Of a stretch of DNA of 64,000 nt, positions 8,137-16,676 are shown one piece after another. The notes under the pieces are model-generated. The model saw only the letters and a list, made by a program, of their open reading frames with translations, had not been told where the DNA came from and did no database searches. Both the position numbers and the translations under genes were made by a program. Position 1 is the first letter of the stretch. Each line of letters opens with the position of its first letter. This stretch comes from an uncultured Alistipes sp. (GTDB lineage Bacteria > Bacteroidota > Bacteroidia > Bacteroidales > Rikenellaceae): assembly GCA_910576555.1 (NCBI GenBank), contig CAJTIY010000002.1:1-64000 (forward strand), given 5' to 3'.

Positions 8137-8144
8137 TATCTTTG
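8137..8144 (+). promoter_or_regulatory. -7 promoter element (TATCTTTG) of the moxR-bat operon
   Basis: The sequence 'AATAATATCTTTGCAC' fits the TAnnTTTG consensus. It leaves an untranslated leader of about 100 nt before moxR. The -33 region has no obvious TTTG. Confidence 0.6.
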
Positions 8145-8249
8145 CACGACGGACGTTAAGGAGACGTAGTCCTGCGCCGCTGACGCCCCGCGCGCACGGC
8201 CGGCAGGTCCCGATCCGGCAAAAGAACACAAACGACATAACGACACACC

Positions 8250-9248
8250 ATGAGCGAAGTCATCAACATCAAGGAACTCAACGAGCGCATCGAACGCGAA
8301 TCGGTCTTCGTCGATACGCTCCGCACGGAAATGAGCAAGGTCATCGTGGGCCAAAGCCACCTGATCGACACGCTGCTGATCGGTCTGCTGTCGAACGGCC
8401 ACATCCTGCTCGAAGGCGTTCCGGGCCTTGCCAAGACGCTGGCCATCACGACGCTGGCCAAAGCCGTCGACGCCGCATTCGCGCGCATCCAGTTCACCCC
8501 CGACCTGCTGCCGGCCGACCTGATCGGCACGCTGATCTACTCGCAGCGCAGCGAGGAGTTCGTCGTCAAGAAGGGCCCCGTCTTCGCCAACTTCGTGCTG
8601 GCCGACGAGATCAACCGCTCGCCGGCCAAAGTGCAGTCGGCGCTGCTCGAGGCGATGCAGGAACGGCAGGTGACCATCGGCGACGAGACCTTCCCCCTGC
8701 CGCAGCCCTTCCTCGTGCTCGCCACGCAGAACCCGCTCGAGCAGGAGGGAACCTACCCGCTGCCCGAGGCGCAGGTCGACCGTTTCATGCTCAAGGCCAA
8801 GATCTCCTACCCCAAGAAGCAGGAGGAGCGCGACATCGTGCGGATGAACCTCTCGGGCGCCGGCATGCCCGCGGTGAACAAGGTCGTATCGCCCGAGGAC
8901 ATCGTCAAGGCACGCAAAGTGGTCGAAGACGTCTACATGGACGAAAAGATCGAGAAGTACATCATCGACATCATCTTCGCCACGCGCGAACCGGCCGAAT
9001 ACAGCCTTCCGGGGCTCCAGCGCCTGATCGCCTACGGCGGTTCGCCCCGTGCGTCGATCGCGCTGGCGAAGGCCGCCCGCGCCTACGCCTTCATCCGCCG
9101 CCGCGGCTACGTCATCCCCGAGGACGTGCGCGCCGTATGCCACGACGTGCTGCGCCACCGCATCGGCCTGACGTACGAGGCCGAGGCCGAGAACATCACC
9201 GCGGAGGAGATCGTCACCGACATCCTCAACAACGTAATCGTCCCCTGA
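8250..9248 (+). CDS. MoxR-family AAA+ ATPase
   Basis: The 332-residue AAA_3 ATPase is thought to act as a chaperone that inserts cofactors into, or remodels, VWA-domain partners. Walker A is 'LLEGVPGLAKT', Walker B 'FVLADEINRSPAKVQ', sensor 1 lies in 'FLVLATQNPLEQEG', and the arginine-finger segment is 'LPEAQVDRFMLK'. It heads an operon with DUF58, a signal-peptide/TM protein, a TPR protein and two VWA proteins, the usual Bat arrangement in Bacteroidota. DUF58 begins 5 nt after its stop. Confidence 0.96.
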   Translation: MSEVINIKELNERIERESVFVDTLRTEMSKVIVGQSHLIDTLLIGLLSNGHILLEGVPGLAKTLAITTLAKAVDAAFARIQFTPDLLPADLIGTLIYSQRSEEFVVKKGPVFANFVLADEINRSPAKVQSALLEAMQERQVTIGDETFPLPQPFLVLATQNPLEQEGTYPLPEAQVDRFMLKAKISYPKKQEERDIVRMNLSGAGMPAVNKVVSPEDIVKARKVVEDVYMDEKIEKYIIDIIFATREPAEYSLPGLQRLIAYGGSPRASIALAKAARAYAFIRRRGYVIPEDVRAVCHDVLRHRIGLTYEAEAENITAEEIVTDILNNVIVP

Positions 9249-9253
9249 CGCAT

Positions 9254-10138
9254 ATGCAGCAGACCGAGAACGATATTCTGAAACGCGTCCGCAAGATCGA
9301 GATCAAGACCCGCGGTCTTTCGAACGAGATCTTCGCCGGAAAGTACCACACGGCTTTCCGCGGACGGGGCATGTCGTTTTCCGAAGTGAGGGAGTACCGC
9401 GCGGGCGACGACGTGCGCGACATCGACTGGAACGTCACGGCACGTTCGCGCAAGCCCCACATCAAGGTCTACGAGGAGGAGCGCGAACTGACGATGATGC
9501 TTCTGGTCGACGTATCGGCGTCGGGCGCGTTCGGCTCGGTCGAACGCACCAAGCGGCAGATCATCGCCGAAATCGCCGCCGTGCTGGCCTTCTCGGCCGC
9601 GCAGAACAACGACAAGGTGGGCTGCATCTTCTTCTCGGACCGGGTGGAGAAGTTCATACCCCCGAAGAAGGGCCGCAGCCATGTGCTGGCGATCATCCGC
9701 GAGCTGGTGGGGTTCCGGCCCGAGGCGGCGGGCACGAAGCTCTCCGAGCCGGTGCGCCTGCTGACCAACGTCGTGAGGAAGCGCTGCACGGCATTCCTGC
9801 TGTCGGACCTGCTCGACGACGGGCGGGACGCCGCGGCGCTCGAAGAGGCGCTGAAGATCGCCGGGTCGAAGCACGATCTGGTGGCGATCCGCGTCTCGGA
9901 CCCGCGCGAAGCGGAGCTCCCCGACGTGGGGATCGTCGAGCTGCAGGACGCCGAGACGGGGCGCAAGCGGTGGCTCGACACCTCGTCGCGGACCGTGCGC
10001 GCCCGCTACGCCGAGGCGTGGCGGCAGCGCAGCGAGCGGATCGGCACGCTGCTCAAGCAGCACCGCATCGACGCGGCGGAGGTGCGCACCGACGGCGACT
10101 ACGTCACCGAACTGATCAAACTCTTCAGACAACGATGA
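9254..10138 (+). CDS. DUF58 domain protein (VWA-like) of the bat operon
   Basis: This is a 294-residue cytosolic protein. The DUF58 signature 'EVREYRAGDDVRDIDWNVTARS' is present, followed by a VWA-like fold with the MIDAS-type 'LLVDVSASGAFG'. It is a standard partner of MoxR ATPases. Its TGA overlaps the ATG of the next gene (ATGA), indicating translational coupling. The start at 9254 fits the conserved N-terminus 'LKRVRKIEIKTRGL'. Confidence 0.95.
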   Translation: MQQTENDILKRVRKIEIKTRGLSNEIFAGKYHTAFRGRGMSFSEVREYRAGDDVRDIDWNVTARSRKPHIKVYEEERELTMMLLVDVSASGAFGSVERTKRQIIAEIAAVLAFSAAQNNDKVGCIFFSDRVEKFIPPKKGRSHVLAIIRELVGFRPEAAGTKLSEPVRLLTNVVRKRCTAFLLSDLLDDGRDAAALEEALKIAGSKHDLVAIRVSDPREAELPDVGIVELQDAETGRKRWLDTSSRTVRARYAEAWRQRSERIGTLLKQHRIDAAEVRTDGDYVTELIKLFRQR

Positions 10139-11112
10139 AACGACCCTTAACCATCGCGCTGCTCCTCGCCGGGGCGGTCGCCGCAGCGCAGCAGCGCCCC
10201 GCCGTGACGGCCCGCGTCGAGCCCGACAGCATCGGCATCGGCGACCGGTTCGATCTGGTCATCGAGGTCGACAAGGACCTCGTGCAGGTGGTCGAATTCC
10301 CGCTCTTCGCTCCCGAGGAGGAGGGCGGCATCGAGCTCTACGAAAACCTCCCGGTCGACACGCTCGCCCGCGAGGGGCGCCGCTTGAAGCTCCGCAAGCG
10401 CTACCGAATGGCCGCCTTCGACGAGGGCCGCTACGATCTGGGCGCGGCGCAGGTGCTCTACATCGACAAGAACATCGTCGACACGCTCGCCTCGGAGGAG
10501 CCGCTCCGGCTCGAGGTGGGGACCTTCCGGATCGACTCCACGTCGCAGTCGATCTACGACCTCAAGGCGCAGAAGACGCTGCCGTTCCGCTTCGCCGAGA
10601 TCCGCACCTACGTGCTCTGGGGGCTGCTCGCGGCGCTCCTGCTGGGCGGCGCGCTCTACGCGCTGGTGCGCTTCCTCGTGCGCCGCGGCCGGGGAAAGGG
10701 ACTCTTCGGGTCCGAACCGCAGCTGCCGCCCCACGTGGCCGCCATCAAGGCGCTCGAGGCGCTCAACCACCGCAAGCTGTGGCAGAACAACCGCCACAAG
10801 CAGTACTACTCGGAACTGACCGACATCCTGCGCACCTACATCGCCGCACGCTGGGAGGTGGGGGCGATGGAGATGACCTCCGACGAGATCGTCGCGGCGA
10901 TGCGGGAGGTCGAACTCCCGGAGAAGGCCCGCCGCGACCTCGTGGCGGTGCTGCGCGACGCCGACCTCGCGAAGTTCGCCAAAGCGATGCCCGACGCCGA
11001 GCAGAACGAGAGCGACTACCTGAAATGCTACTACTTCGTCGAGGAGACGAAGGCCGCCGAAGCGCCGGGCGGCGAGACGAACCGCGAGGCGGCGCCCGAA
11101 ACAGACGACTGA
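10135..11112 (+). CDS. Exported single-pass membrane protein of the bat operon
   Basis: A 325-residue protein with an N-terminal signal peptide ending near 'GAVAAAQQ', a periplasmic beta-rich segment to about residue 150, and one transmembrane helix around 'LWGLLAALLLGGALYALV' followed by Arg-rich cytoplasmic sequence. The C-terminal half is helical ('YYSELTDILRTYIAARWEV', DUF4381-like). It sits where BatD-like or DUF4381-like genes sit in related operons. It overlaps DUF58 by 4 nt and is followed after 1 nt by batC. A role in assembling the MoxR/VWA membrane complex is inferred from context only. Confidence 0.85.
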   Translation: MKRPLTIALLLAGAVAAAQQRPAVTARVEPDSIGIGDRFDLVIEVDKDLVQVVEFPLFAPEEEGGIELYENLPVDTLAREGRRLKLRKRYRMAAFDEGRYDLGAAQVLYIDKNIVDTLASEEPLRLEVGTFRIDSTSQSIYDLKAQKTLPFRFAEIRTYVLWGLLAALLLGGALYALVRFLVRRGRGKGLFGSEPQLPPHVAAIKALEALNHRKLWQNNRHKQYYSELTDILRTYIAARWEVGAMEMTSDEIVAAMREVELPEKARRDLVAVLRDADLAKFAKAMPDAEQNESDYLKCYYFVEETKAAEAPGGETNREAAPETDD

Positions 11113-11113
11113 C

Positions 11114-11896
11114 ATGTACCGATTCGCACTCCATATCCTTCTGCTGCTGATCGCCGCGGGCGCCTCCGCGCAGCAGATGCCCGAACGCCGGCAGGTGCGC
11201 AAGGGCAACCGCCACTACCACCGGGGCGAATACAAGGAGGCGATCGAACGCTACGACCGCGCCCTCGAGGCGGCGCCGCAGTCGTTCGAGGCGGCCTACG
11301 ACCTCGGCAACGCCCTCTACAAGGCCGAGATGTACGACAAGGCCGAGCAGACGATGCTCAAGGTCGCGGCCGACACGCTCCGCACGGCCCGCGAACGGGC
11401 CGAGGCCTTCTACAACCTCGGCAACGCGCAGTTCAGGCAGCAGAAGTACAAGGAGGCGCTGGCCAGCTACCGCCAGTCGCTGCGGCTCGACCCGTCGGAC
11501 ACGGAGGCCAAGTACAACTACGCCTACACGAAGCGGCTGCTCGACGAGCAGCAGAACGGCGGCGGAGGCGACGACGACCAAGAGCAGGACCAACAGGACC
11601 AACAGGACCAGCAAAACCGGCAGGACGGCGACGGGCAGGACGATCGGAACCGGCAGGAGCAGCAGGAGGGAGACGAGCGGCAGGACGACCGGCAGGAGGG
11701 CGAGCCCGACGAAGGCGATCCGCAGCAGGAGGAGCCGTCGGACGGAACGCCGCAGGGGACGCCGCAGCCGCAGGAGGGCATCTCCGAGCAGGAGCAGCAG
11801 CAGATGCTCGACGCCATTCAGGCGCAGGAGGACCGCACGCAGGAGAAGCTCAAGGAGAAGCGCGGCGTGGTCGTGCGCGGCAAGAAGAACTGGTGA
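11114..11896 (+). CDS. batC: BatC-like TPR protein
   Basis: A 260-residue exported protein with a signal peptide cleaved around 'GASAQQ'. Three TPR units span residues about 30-150 ('GNRHYHRGEYKEAIERYDRA', 'AFYNLGNAQFRQQKYKEALA'). A long Gln/Asp/Glu-rich linker follows. The tail 'EQEQQQMLDAIQAQEDRTQ' through 'VVVRGKKNW' is the conserved BatC C-terminus. In Bacteroides fragilis the bat genes were linked to aerotolerance; the molecular role is unresolved. Here it precedes batA rather than following batB, and its own acidic linker is DNA-repetitive (CAGGAC units). Confidence 0.9.
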   Translation: MYRFALHILLLLIAAGASAQQMPERRQVRKGNRHYHRGEYKEAIERYDRALEAAPQSFEAAYDLGNALYKAEMYDKAEQTMLKVAADTLRTARERAEAFYNLGNAQFRQQKYKEALASYRQSLRLDPSDTEAKYNYAYTKRLLDEQQNGGGGDDDQEQDQQDQQDQQNRQDGDGQDDRNRQEQQEGDERQDDRQEGEPDEGDPQQEEPSDGTPQGTPQPQEGISEQEQQQMLDAIQAQEDRTQEKLKEKRGVVVRGKKNW

Positions 11897-12363
11897 CGGC
11901 GCGCGGGCGGCACGCACGCAGCGGGCAGCAAGGCGGGAGCGTCTGCGGCGGGCTGTATGCCGTCCGAAAAAGAGCTGCAGGTGCAGGGTCCGACCGCACC
12001 CACGCAGCGGGCCGCAAGGCGCGTACGTCTGCGGGACGGACGGCAAACCAAGACGCTGCCGGAAAAACGGGCGGCGGACGAGAGCGGTCCGGAACAGAAC
12101 GGGCTGCACGAAAGCGGCTCGCGGGAACGAACGGGGCGCAACGCAGACCGCCGGCGCAACGGAACGGAGGGCGGCGGCGGACGGGAGCGGTCCGGAACAG
12201 ACTGAAGAGAGAGCCGCCCCGCAAAGCAGCGGCGACGGATGAGCCGCTCCGCAAAGCAGCGGCGACCGATGGGCCGCCCCGCAGCGGCCGGCGGTCCGAC
12301 ACGTCACCGAAACGAACGACACAACGGCTTCCCGACGGGAAGCGACCATTAACAACGTAACGC
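11897..12363. repeat. Low-complexity spacer inside the bat operon
   Basis: This 467-bp gap between batC and batA has no convincing gene. It contains a 30-bp tandem unit (starting 12213, 12243, and truncated at 12273: GCCGCxCCGCAAAGCAGCGG...) and a longer direct repeat around GAGCGGTCCGGAACAGA at about 12080 and 12185. Frames crossing it are Arg/Ala/Gly-rich. Such a spacer is unusual inside an otherwise overlapping operon. Confidence 0.7.
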
Positions 12364-13356
12364 ATGCACTTCGCATACCCCCATCTGCTGTGGCTGCTGG
12401 CGCTCCTCGTGCCGGCGGTCGCCTACTATGTCCGGCGGACGCTGCAGGGCGGCGCCGCGATCCGCATCCCGACGATCGAGGGGGCGCTCGCGGCACCGAA
12501 GACCCTGCGCAGCTACCTGCGCCACCTCCCCTTCGCGCTGCGCTGCGCCGCCTTCGCGGCGCTCGTCGCGGCGCTGGCACGCCCGCAGGACGTGGAGCGG
12601 CTTTCGCACACCACGACCGAAGGCATCGACATCATGCTCGCCATCGACGTCTCGGGCTCGATGCTGGCCCGCGACTTCAAGCCCGACCGGATCACGGCCG
12701 CGAAGGAGGTGGCCGGATCGTTCGTCGCCGACCGATACGGCGACCGCATCGGACTGGCCGTCTTCGCCGGCGAGGCCTACACGCAGAGCCCCCTGACGAC
12801 CGACCGGAGCACGCTCCAGACGCTGCTGGCCCGCATCCGCAGCGGCCTGATCGAGGACGGCACGGCCATCGGAAACGGTCTGGCGACGGCGATCAACCGC
12901 CTGCGCGAGAGCGACGCCGAGTCGAAGGTGGTGATCCTGCTCACCGACGGCGTGAACAACCGCGGCGAGATCGCTCCCCTCACGGCCGCCGAGATCGCCG
13001 CAGCGCAGGGAATCCGCGTCTACACGATCGGCGTCGGCACGATGGGCATGGCCCCCTACCCCGCCGTAGATATTTACGGCATGCCCACGGGCGATACAGT
13101 GATGGCCAAAGTCGAGATCGACGAGGAGACGCTGCGCCGGATCGCCTCGCTCACGGGCGGCCGCTACTTCCGCGCTACGGACAAGGCGAAGCTCAAGGCG
13201 ATCTACGACGAGATCAACCGGCTCGAAAAGAGCAAGATCGAGGTGACGGAGCGCGTCGCCTACCACGAGCTCTTCCTCGTGTGGGTGCTGCTCGGCACGG
13301 CGCTCCTCGCGGCCGAGTTCCTGCTCGCGACGCTCGTACTGAAGCGCATCCCCTGA
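12364..13356 (+). CDS. batA: BatA, VWA-domain membrane protein
   Basis: A 330-residue protein with an N-terminal membrane segment ('LLWLLALLVPAVAYYV'), a second helix near residue 60, a VWA domain with an intact MIDAS ('AIDVSGSMLARDF', 'TAIGNG', 'LLTDGVNNRG'), and a C-terminal transmembrane helix ('LFLVWVLLGTALLAAEFLLA'). The topology places the VWA domain in the periplasm, as in other BatA/BatB pairs. It is paralogous to the downstream batB. No strong promoter is visible in the repeat-filled gap before it, so it is probably read through from moxR. Confidence 0.95.
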   Translation: MHFAYPHLLWLLALLVPAVAYYVRRTLQGGAAIRIPTIEGALAAPKTLRSYLRHLPFALRCAAFAALVAALARPQDVERLSHTTTEGIDIMLAIDVSGSMLARDFKPDRITAAKEVAGSFVADRYGDRIGLAVFAGEAYTQSPLTTDRSTLQTLLARIRSGLIEDGTAIGNGLATAINRLRESDAESKVVILLTDGVNNRGEIAPLTAAEIAAAQGIRVYTIGVGTMGMAPYPAVDIYGMPTGDTVMAKVEIDEETLRRIASLTGGRYFRATDKAKLKAIYDEINRLEKSKIEVTERVAYHELFLVWVLLGTALLAAEFLLATLVLKRIP

Positions 13357-13522
13357 CCGCGCCCGCGAGCAAGGCCCGGCCCGCGGCGGCCCCCTCCCTG
13401 CGCCGCGACGCCCCCGAACGGGAGGGAACCGCACTCCGACGAAGACCCCGAAGGTCTTCGTTACGACCGGACGGGTCGGGGTGCGGGCCGACGAAACGCT
13501 CCGTCCGGTCCGACCGTACACC

Positions 13523-14554
13523 ATGTTCCGATTCGCAAACCCCCAATACCTCTGGCTGCTGTGCCTCGTGCCGGCGATGACGCTGCTGTTCGCATGTTCG
13601 CTCCGCCGCCGCCGGCGACGTCTGGCCCGCTTCGGCAATCCGGAGACCCTCCGGGAGCTGATGCCCGAGGTCTCGACGGGACGCGTCGTGCTCAAATTCG
13701 TCCTTTTCGCCGCAGCCGTCGGGCTGCTCGCCCTCGCGGCGGCCCGGCCCCAGTTCGGGTCGAAGCTCCGCGAGGAGCGGGCGCAGGGCATCGAGATGAT
13801 GATCGCCGTCGACGTCTCGAACTCGATGCTGGCCGAGGATTTCGAGCCCAACCGCCTCGAGCGTACCAAGTATGCCCTCGACAAGCTCTTCGACGGCCTG
13901 CGGCAGGACCGCGTGGGGCTGATCGTATTCGCCGGAGAACCCAAAGTGCAGCTGCCCGTCACCTCCGACCACCGCATGGCGAAGGCCTTCGCGCGGCGCA
14001 TCGACCCCTCGCAGGTCGCCGTGCAGGGCACGGCCATCGGCAAGGCGCTCGAACAGGCGCTGCTGTCGTTCTCGGGCGACGGCGAGGGCCGCAGCCGCGC
14101 CGTGATCCTCATCACCGACGGCGAGAACCACGACGACGATGCGATCGCCGTGGCCCGCCGGGCCGCCGAGGCGGGGATCCGCATCTACACGATCGGCATC
14201 GGCACCCCCGAAGGCGCTCCGATCGCCATCGACGGCGAATTCATCACCGACGAGAAGGGCGACATGGTGGTCTCGAAACTCGACGAGGCGACGCTGGCCC
14301 GCATCGCCGATCTGACGGGCGGAGCCTATGTCCGCGCCTCGAAGCAGTCGATCGGTCTGGAGGAGATCGTGAAGAGCATCAACGACATGGAGCGGTCGGA
14401 GCTCTCGACGCTGCGTTTCGAGGAATACGACGAACAGTACCGCATACCGCTCGCCGCGGCGCTCGTGCTGCTGCTCGTCGAGCTGCTGCTGCTCGACCGC
14501 CGCAACCCGCTGTTCGCCCACCTCAACATCTTCCGCGAAAAACGCGCGGAGTGA
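13523..14554 (+). CDS. batB: BatB, VWA-domain membrane protein
   Basis: A 343-residue paralogue of batA with two N-terminal transmembrane segments, a VWA domain ('AVDVSNSMLAEDF', 'TAIGKALEQALL', 'LITDGENHDDD') and a C-terminal helix ('ALVLLLVELLLLDRR'). The ATG at 13523 aligns with the BatA/BatB start ('MFRFANPQYLWLL'); 14 in-frame codons upstream are not conserved. A 9-bp hairpin (13439-13461) lies in the gap after batA. The operon ends here with a terminator; no batD or batE follows. Confidence 0.95.
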   Translation: MFRFANPQYLWLLCLVPAMTLLFACSLRRRRRRLARFGNPETLRELMPEVSTGRVVLKFVLFAAAVGLLALAAARPQFGSKLREERAQGIEMMIAVDVSNSMLAEDFEPNRLERTKYALDKLFDGLRQDRVGLIVFAGEPKVQLPVTSDHRMAKAFARRIDPSQVAVQGTAIGKALEQALLSFSGDGEGRSRAVILITDGENHDDDAIAVARRAAEAGIRIYTIGIGTPEGAPIAIDGEFITDEKGDMVVSKLDEATLARIADLTGGAYVRASKQSIGLEEIVKSINDMERSELSTLRFEEYDEQYRIPLAAALVLLLVELLLLDRRNPLFAHLNIFREKRAE

Positions 14555-14576
14555 TCGGCTCCCGCGCGACGTTCCG

Positions 14577-14606
14577 CACCCCTGCCGTTATCGGCGGGGG
14601 TGTTTT
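14577..14606 (+). terminator. Terminator of the bat operon
   Basis: An 11-bp stem with one mismatch (14577-14587 with 14592-14602) is followed by TTTT, 22 nt after the batB stop. Confidence 0.75.
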
Positions 14607-14619
14607 CGTATGGGGGGGG

Positions 14620-15385
14620 TGGACGGAACAGGCGGCGGGCAGGCGGAAAGGGCGGGGAAACGGCGAAAAAGAAGAAAGGGGCGGAGAAAAGGAAGCAGAG
14701 GAAGGCGGCGGAAAGGAGGAAAAAGAAGGAGCAGGCGACAGACGAAGCGGCGGGAGAAGACCATGAAAGAGGAGGCGGTAAAAACGGAGGAAAAGGAGTA
14801 GGAGCAGGCAGAGGTCGAAAGGAAAAGGGGCGGAGAAGAAGAAGCGAAACCGGAAGTGCCGGGAACGGAGGCGGGAACCAGCTCGGAGCGACCCGAGGGA
14901 GCGGCGGAGCAGGAAGAAGAACAGGAGGAGGGACAGGAGGAGGCTGGCGCAAACGGAGAAAATGAGGATCCGGGGCAGGACGGGCGGCAAGCACAGGCGG
15001 AGAGACAGACAGCGGGACAGACGGCAGCGGAGCAGGACGCCGAGCAGGAGGCGAGCAGGAGACAGCGATACAGGTGGCGGCGGAACAGGCAGCAGCGTGT
15101 AGGCGGAGAGAGACAGACAGCGAAGCAGAAGGCAGCGGAGCAGGACGCTGGGCAGGCGGCGAGCAGGAGACAGCAATACAGGTGGCGGCGGAACAGGCAG
15201 CAGCGTGTAGGCGGAGAGAGAGACAGACAGCGAAGCAGAAGGCAGCAAGCTGGAAGCAGCGAAGCTGGAAGCAGCGGAGCAGGACGCCGGGCAAGAGGCA
15301 GCGAAGCAGGCGGGACAGGCAGGACAGGCAGGACAGGCGGGACAGGCGATGGTGACGGGAAAGAAGAGCGGACGGTGCATTCGCG
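14620..15385. repeat. G/A-rich low-complexity tract with a 108-bp tandem duplication
   Basis: A purine-rich tract fills the convergent gap between batB and the LamG lipoprotein. From about 15050 to 15240 a 108-bp unit (GATACAGGTGGCGGCGGAACAGGCAG and flanks) is present twice with few differences. The 3' part has short GAAGCTGGAAGCAGC and GGGACAGGCA repeats. Open frames exist but encode only Gln/Arg/Gly/Glu-rich sequence. Confidence 0.7.
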
Positions 15386-15390
15386 GGCAT

Positions 15391-15423
15391 GAAAAAGGGC
15401 GGGCCTTACGAGAAGGCCCGCCC
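15391..15423 (-). terminator. Terminator of the PUL operon
   Basis: A perfect 11-bp stem (15397-15407 with 15413-15423) is followed by TTTTT on the minus strand, 20 nt past the LamG lipoprotein stop. Confidence 0.85.
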
Positions 15424-15442
15424 TGCGTGCGAAAAGCGTCGG

Positions 15443-16645
15443 CTACCAAGTAGCGTCGATATACGACGGATTGGAGCTGAAACCGTAGGCGTCGTATCCG
15501 TGACCCGTCAGGTCGGGGATCTTGCAGTTGAACGTACGGTTGAGGTTCGGATCGCGGTACGACACCGACTCCGCCTCGTTCATCTTCCAGTAGGCCAGCA
15601 GACCCTCCGACTGCGGATCGACCACGACGAGGTCCTTGTTGTTGGCGATCTCGTTGGACGAGAGCGCACGCGACCAGACTCGCGCCTCGGCCAGATAGCC
15701 GTTCAGCGGACGGTTGCCGTTGTAGATCGAGGCGGCGCCCAGACCGAAGCCCAAGCCCGTACCGCTCATGGTGTGGAAGCCTGCGATGTTGACCGTCTCG
15801 CCGGCGTTCTTCTGCTCGGCGACCAGCTTGCCGTCGATGTAAACGCGCAGCGACGAGCGCGACCACACGGCCGCCACATGGTACCATTTGTTGATCGCAC
15901 AGGGCGTGTTGATCGCTGCGGGCTGGTAGTCGCCCTTGCAGACCTGCAGCACGTCGTAGCCGATCTTCACGTCGCCGAAGCGCATGCAGAGCTCGCCCTC
16001 GAAGCCCATGATCGAGGAGATGTAGGGGTCGCTCTTGGTGAAGGAATTGGCATAGACGCGGCACTCCTGCGTCACCTCGGCCATAGCCTTAAGATCGAGA
16101 CCCTCGAACTCGGGGTTGGCCGCGAAGGTCGGAACCAAGCACTTGTTGCCCGATCCGATGTACATCGCACGGCTCTCGACCGGAGCGCGGAAAATCAGAT
16201 AGAGCGTGCTCGAAGGCTCGAGGATCGGCATCGTGCCGTCGGTCGAGACGATCTTCACCGGAAGGCAGTAGAACGTACCCGGCTCGAGCTTCTTGTTGAC
16301 GATGATCTCGACGCTCTCCGACACGTTCTTGCCGGCGGCGATCACGACCTCCTTCTTCGCGAACTCGAAATCCTCGAGCACGACGGTCGTGCGGCCGTAC
16401 TTGGCGTTGTAGGTCGGAATCAGTTCGGGGCATACGTCGAACGACACGTGCGTATCGCGGTCGACCGGTTTGGCGGCCGATACGGTGAACTCGGCACGCT
16501 CGCCGGCCGCAGAAATGGTGATGGTCTTGGCCTCCTCGCGCTGCGCCTCGGTGATGTAGATCGACGGCGTATACTCGGCCGCCTCCTGACACCCCGCGAA
16601 AGCGGCTCCGCAAAGAAGGGATAAAATGAAATATCTCGGTTTCAT
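15443..16645 (-). CDS. DUF1735 and LamG-domain surface glycan-binding lipoprotein
   Basis: A 400-residue lipoprotein (lipobox 'GAAFAGC', Cys19). Residues about 30-150 resemble DUF1735, a beta-sandwich common in PUL surface proteins. About 160-390 form a concanavalin A-like LamG/Laminin_G_3 domain ('MGFEGELCMRFGD', 'WYHVAAVWSRSSLRVYIDG', 'LNGYLAEARVWSRALS', 'LLAYWKMNE'). It is the last gene of the PUL, 31 bp after the GH18 gene. The likely job is binding glycan at the cell surface as an SGBP; ligand unknown. Confidence 0.88.
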   Translation of the reverse strand: MKPRYFILSLLCGAAFAGCQEAAEYTPSIYITEAQREEAKTITISAAGERAEFTVSAAKPVDRDTHVSFDVCPELIPTYNAKYGRTTVVLEDFEFAKKEVVIAAGKNVSESVEIIVNKKLEPGTFYCLPVKIVSTDGTMPILEPSSTLYLIFRAPVESRAMYIGSGNKCLVPTFAANPEFEGLDLKAMAEVTQECRVYANSFTKSDPYISSIMGFEGELCMRFGDVKIGYDVLQVCKGDYQPAAINTPCAINKWYHVAAVWSRSSLRVYIDGKLVAEQKNAGETVNIAGFHTMSGTGLGFGLGAASIYNGNRPLNGYLAEARVWSRALSSNEIANNKDLVVVDPQSEGLLAYWKMNEAESVSYRDPNLNRTFNCKIPDLTGHGYDAYGFSSNPSYIDATW

Positions 16646-16676
16646 AATCTTGTTCGTTTTAATCGATCAAAAATCG

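Noticed and set aside
14856..15392. 178-codon Gln/Arg/Gly-rich plus-strand frame
   Set aside because: The frame is produced by the 108-bp repeat and short purine repeats; there is no start context or conserved segment.
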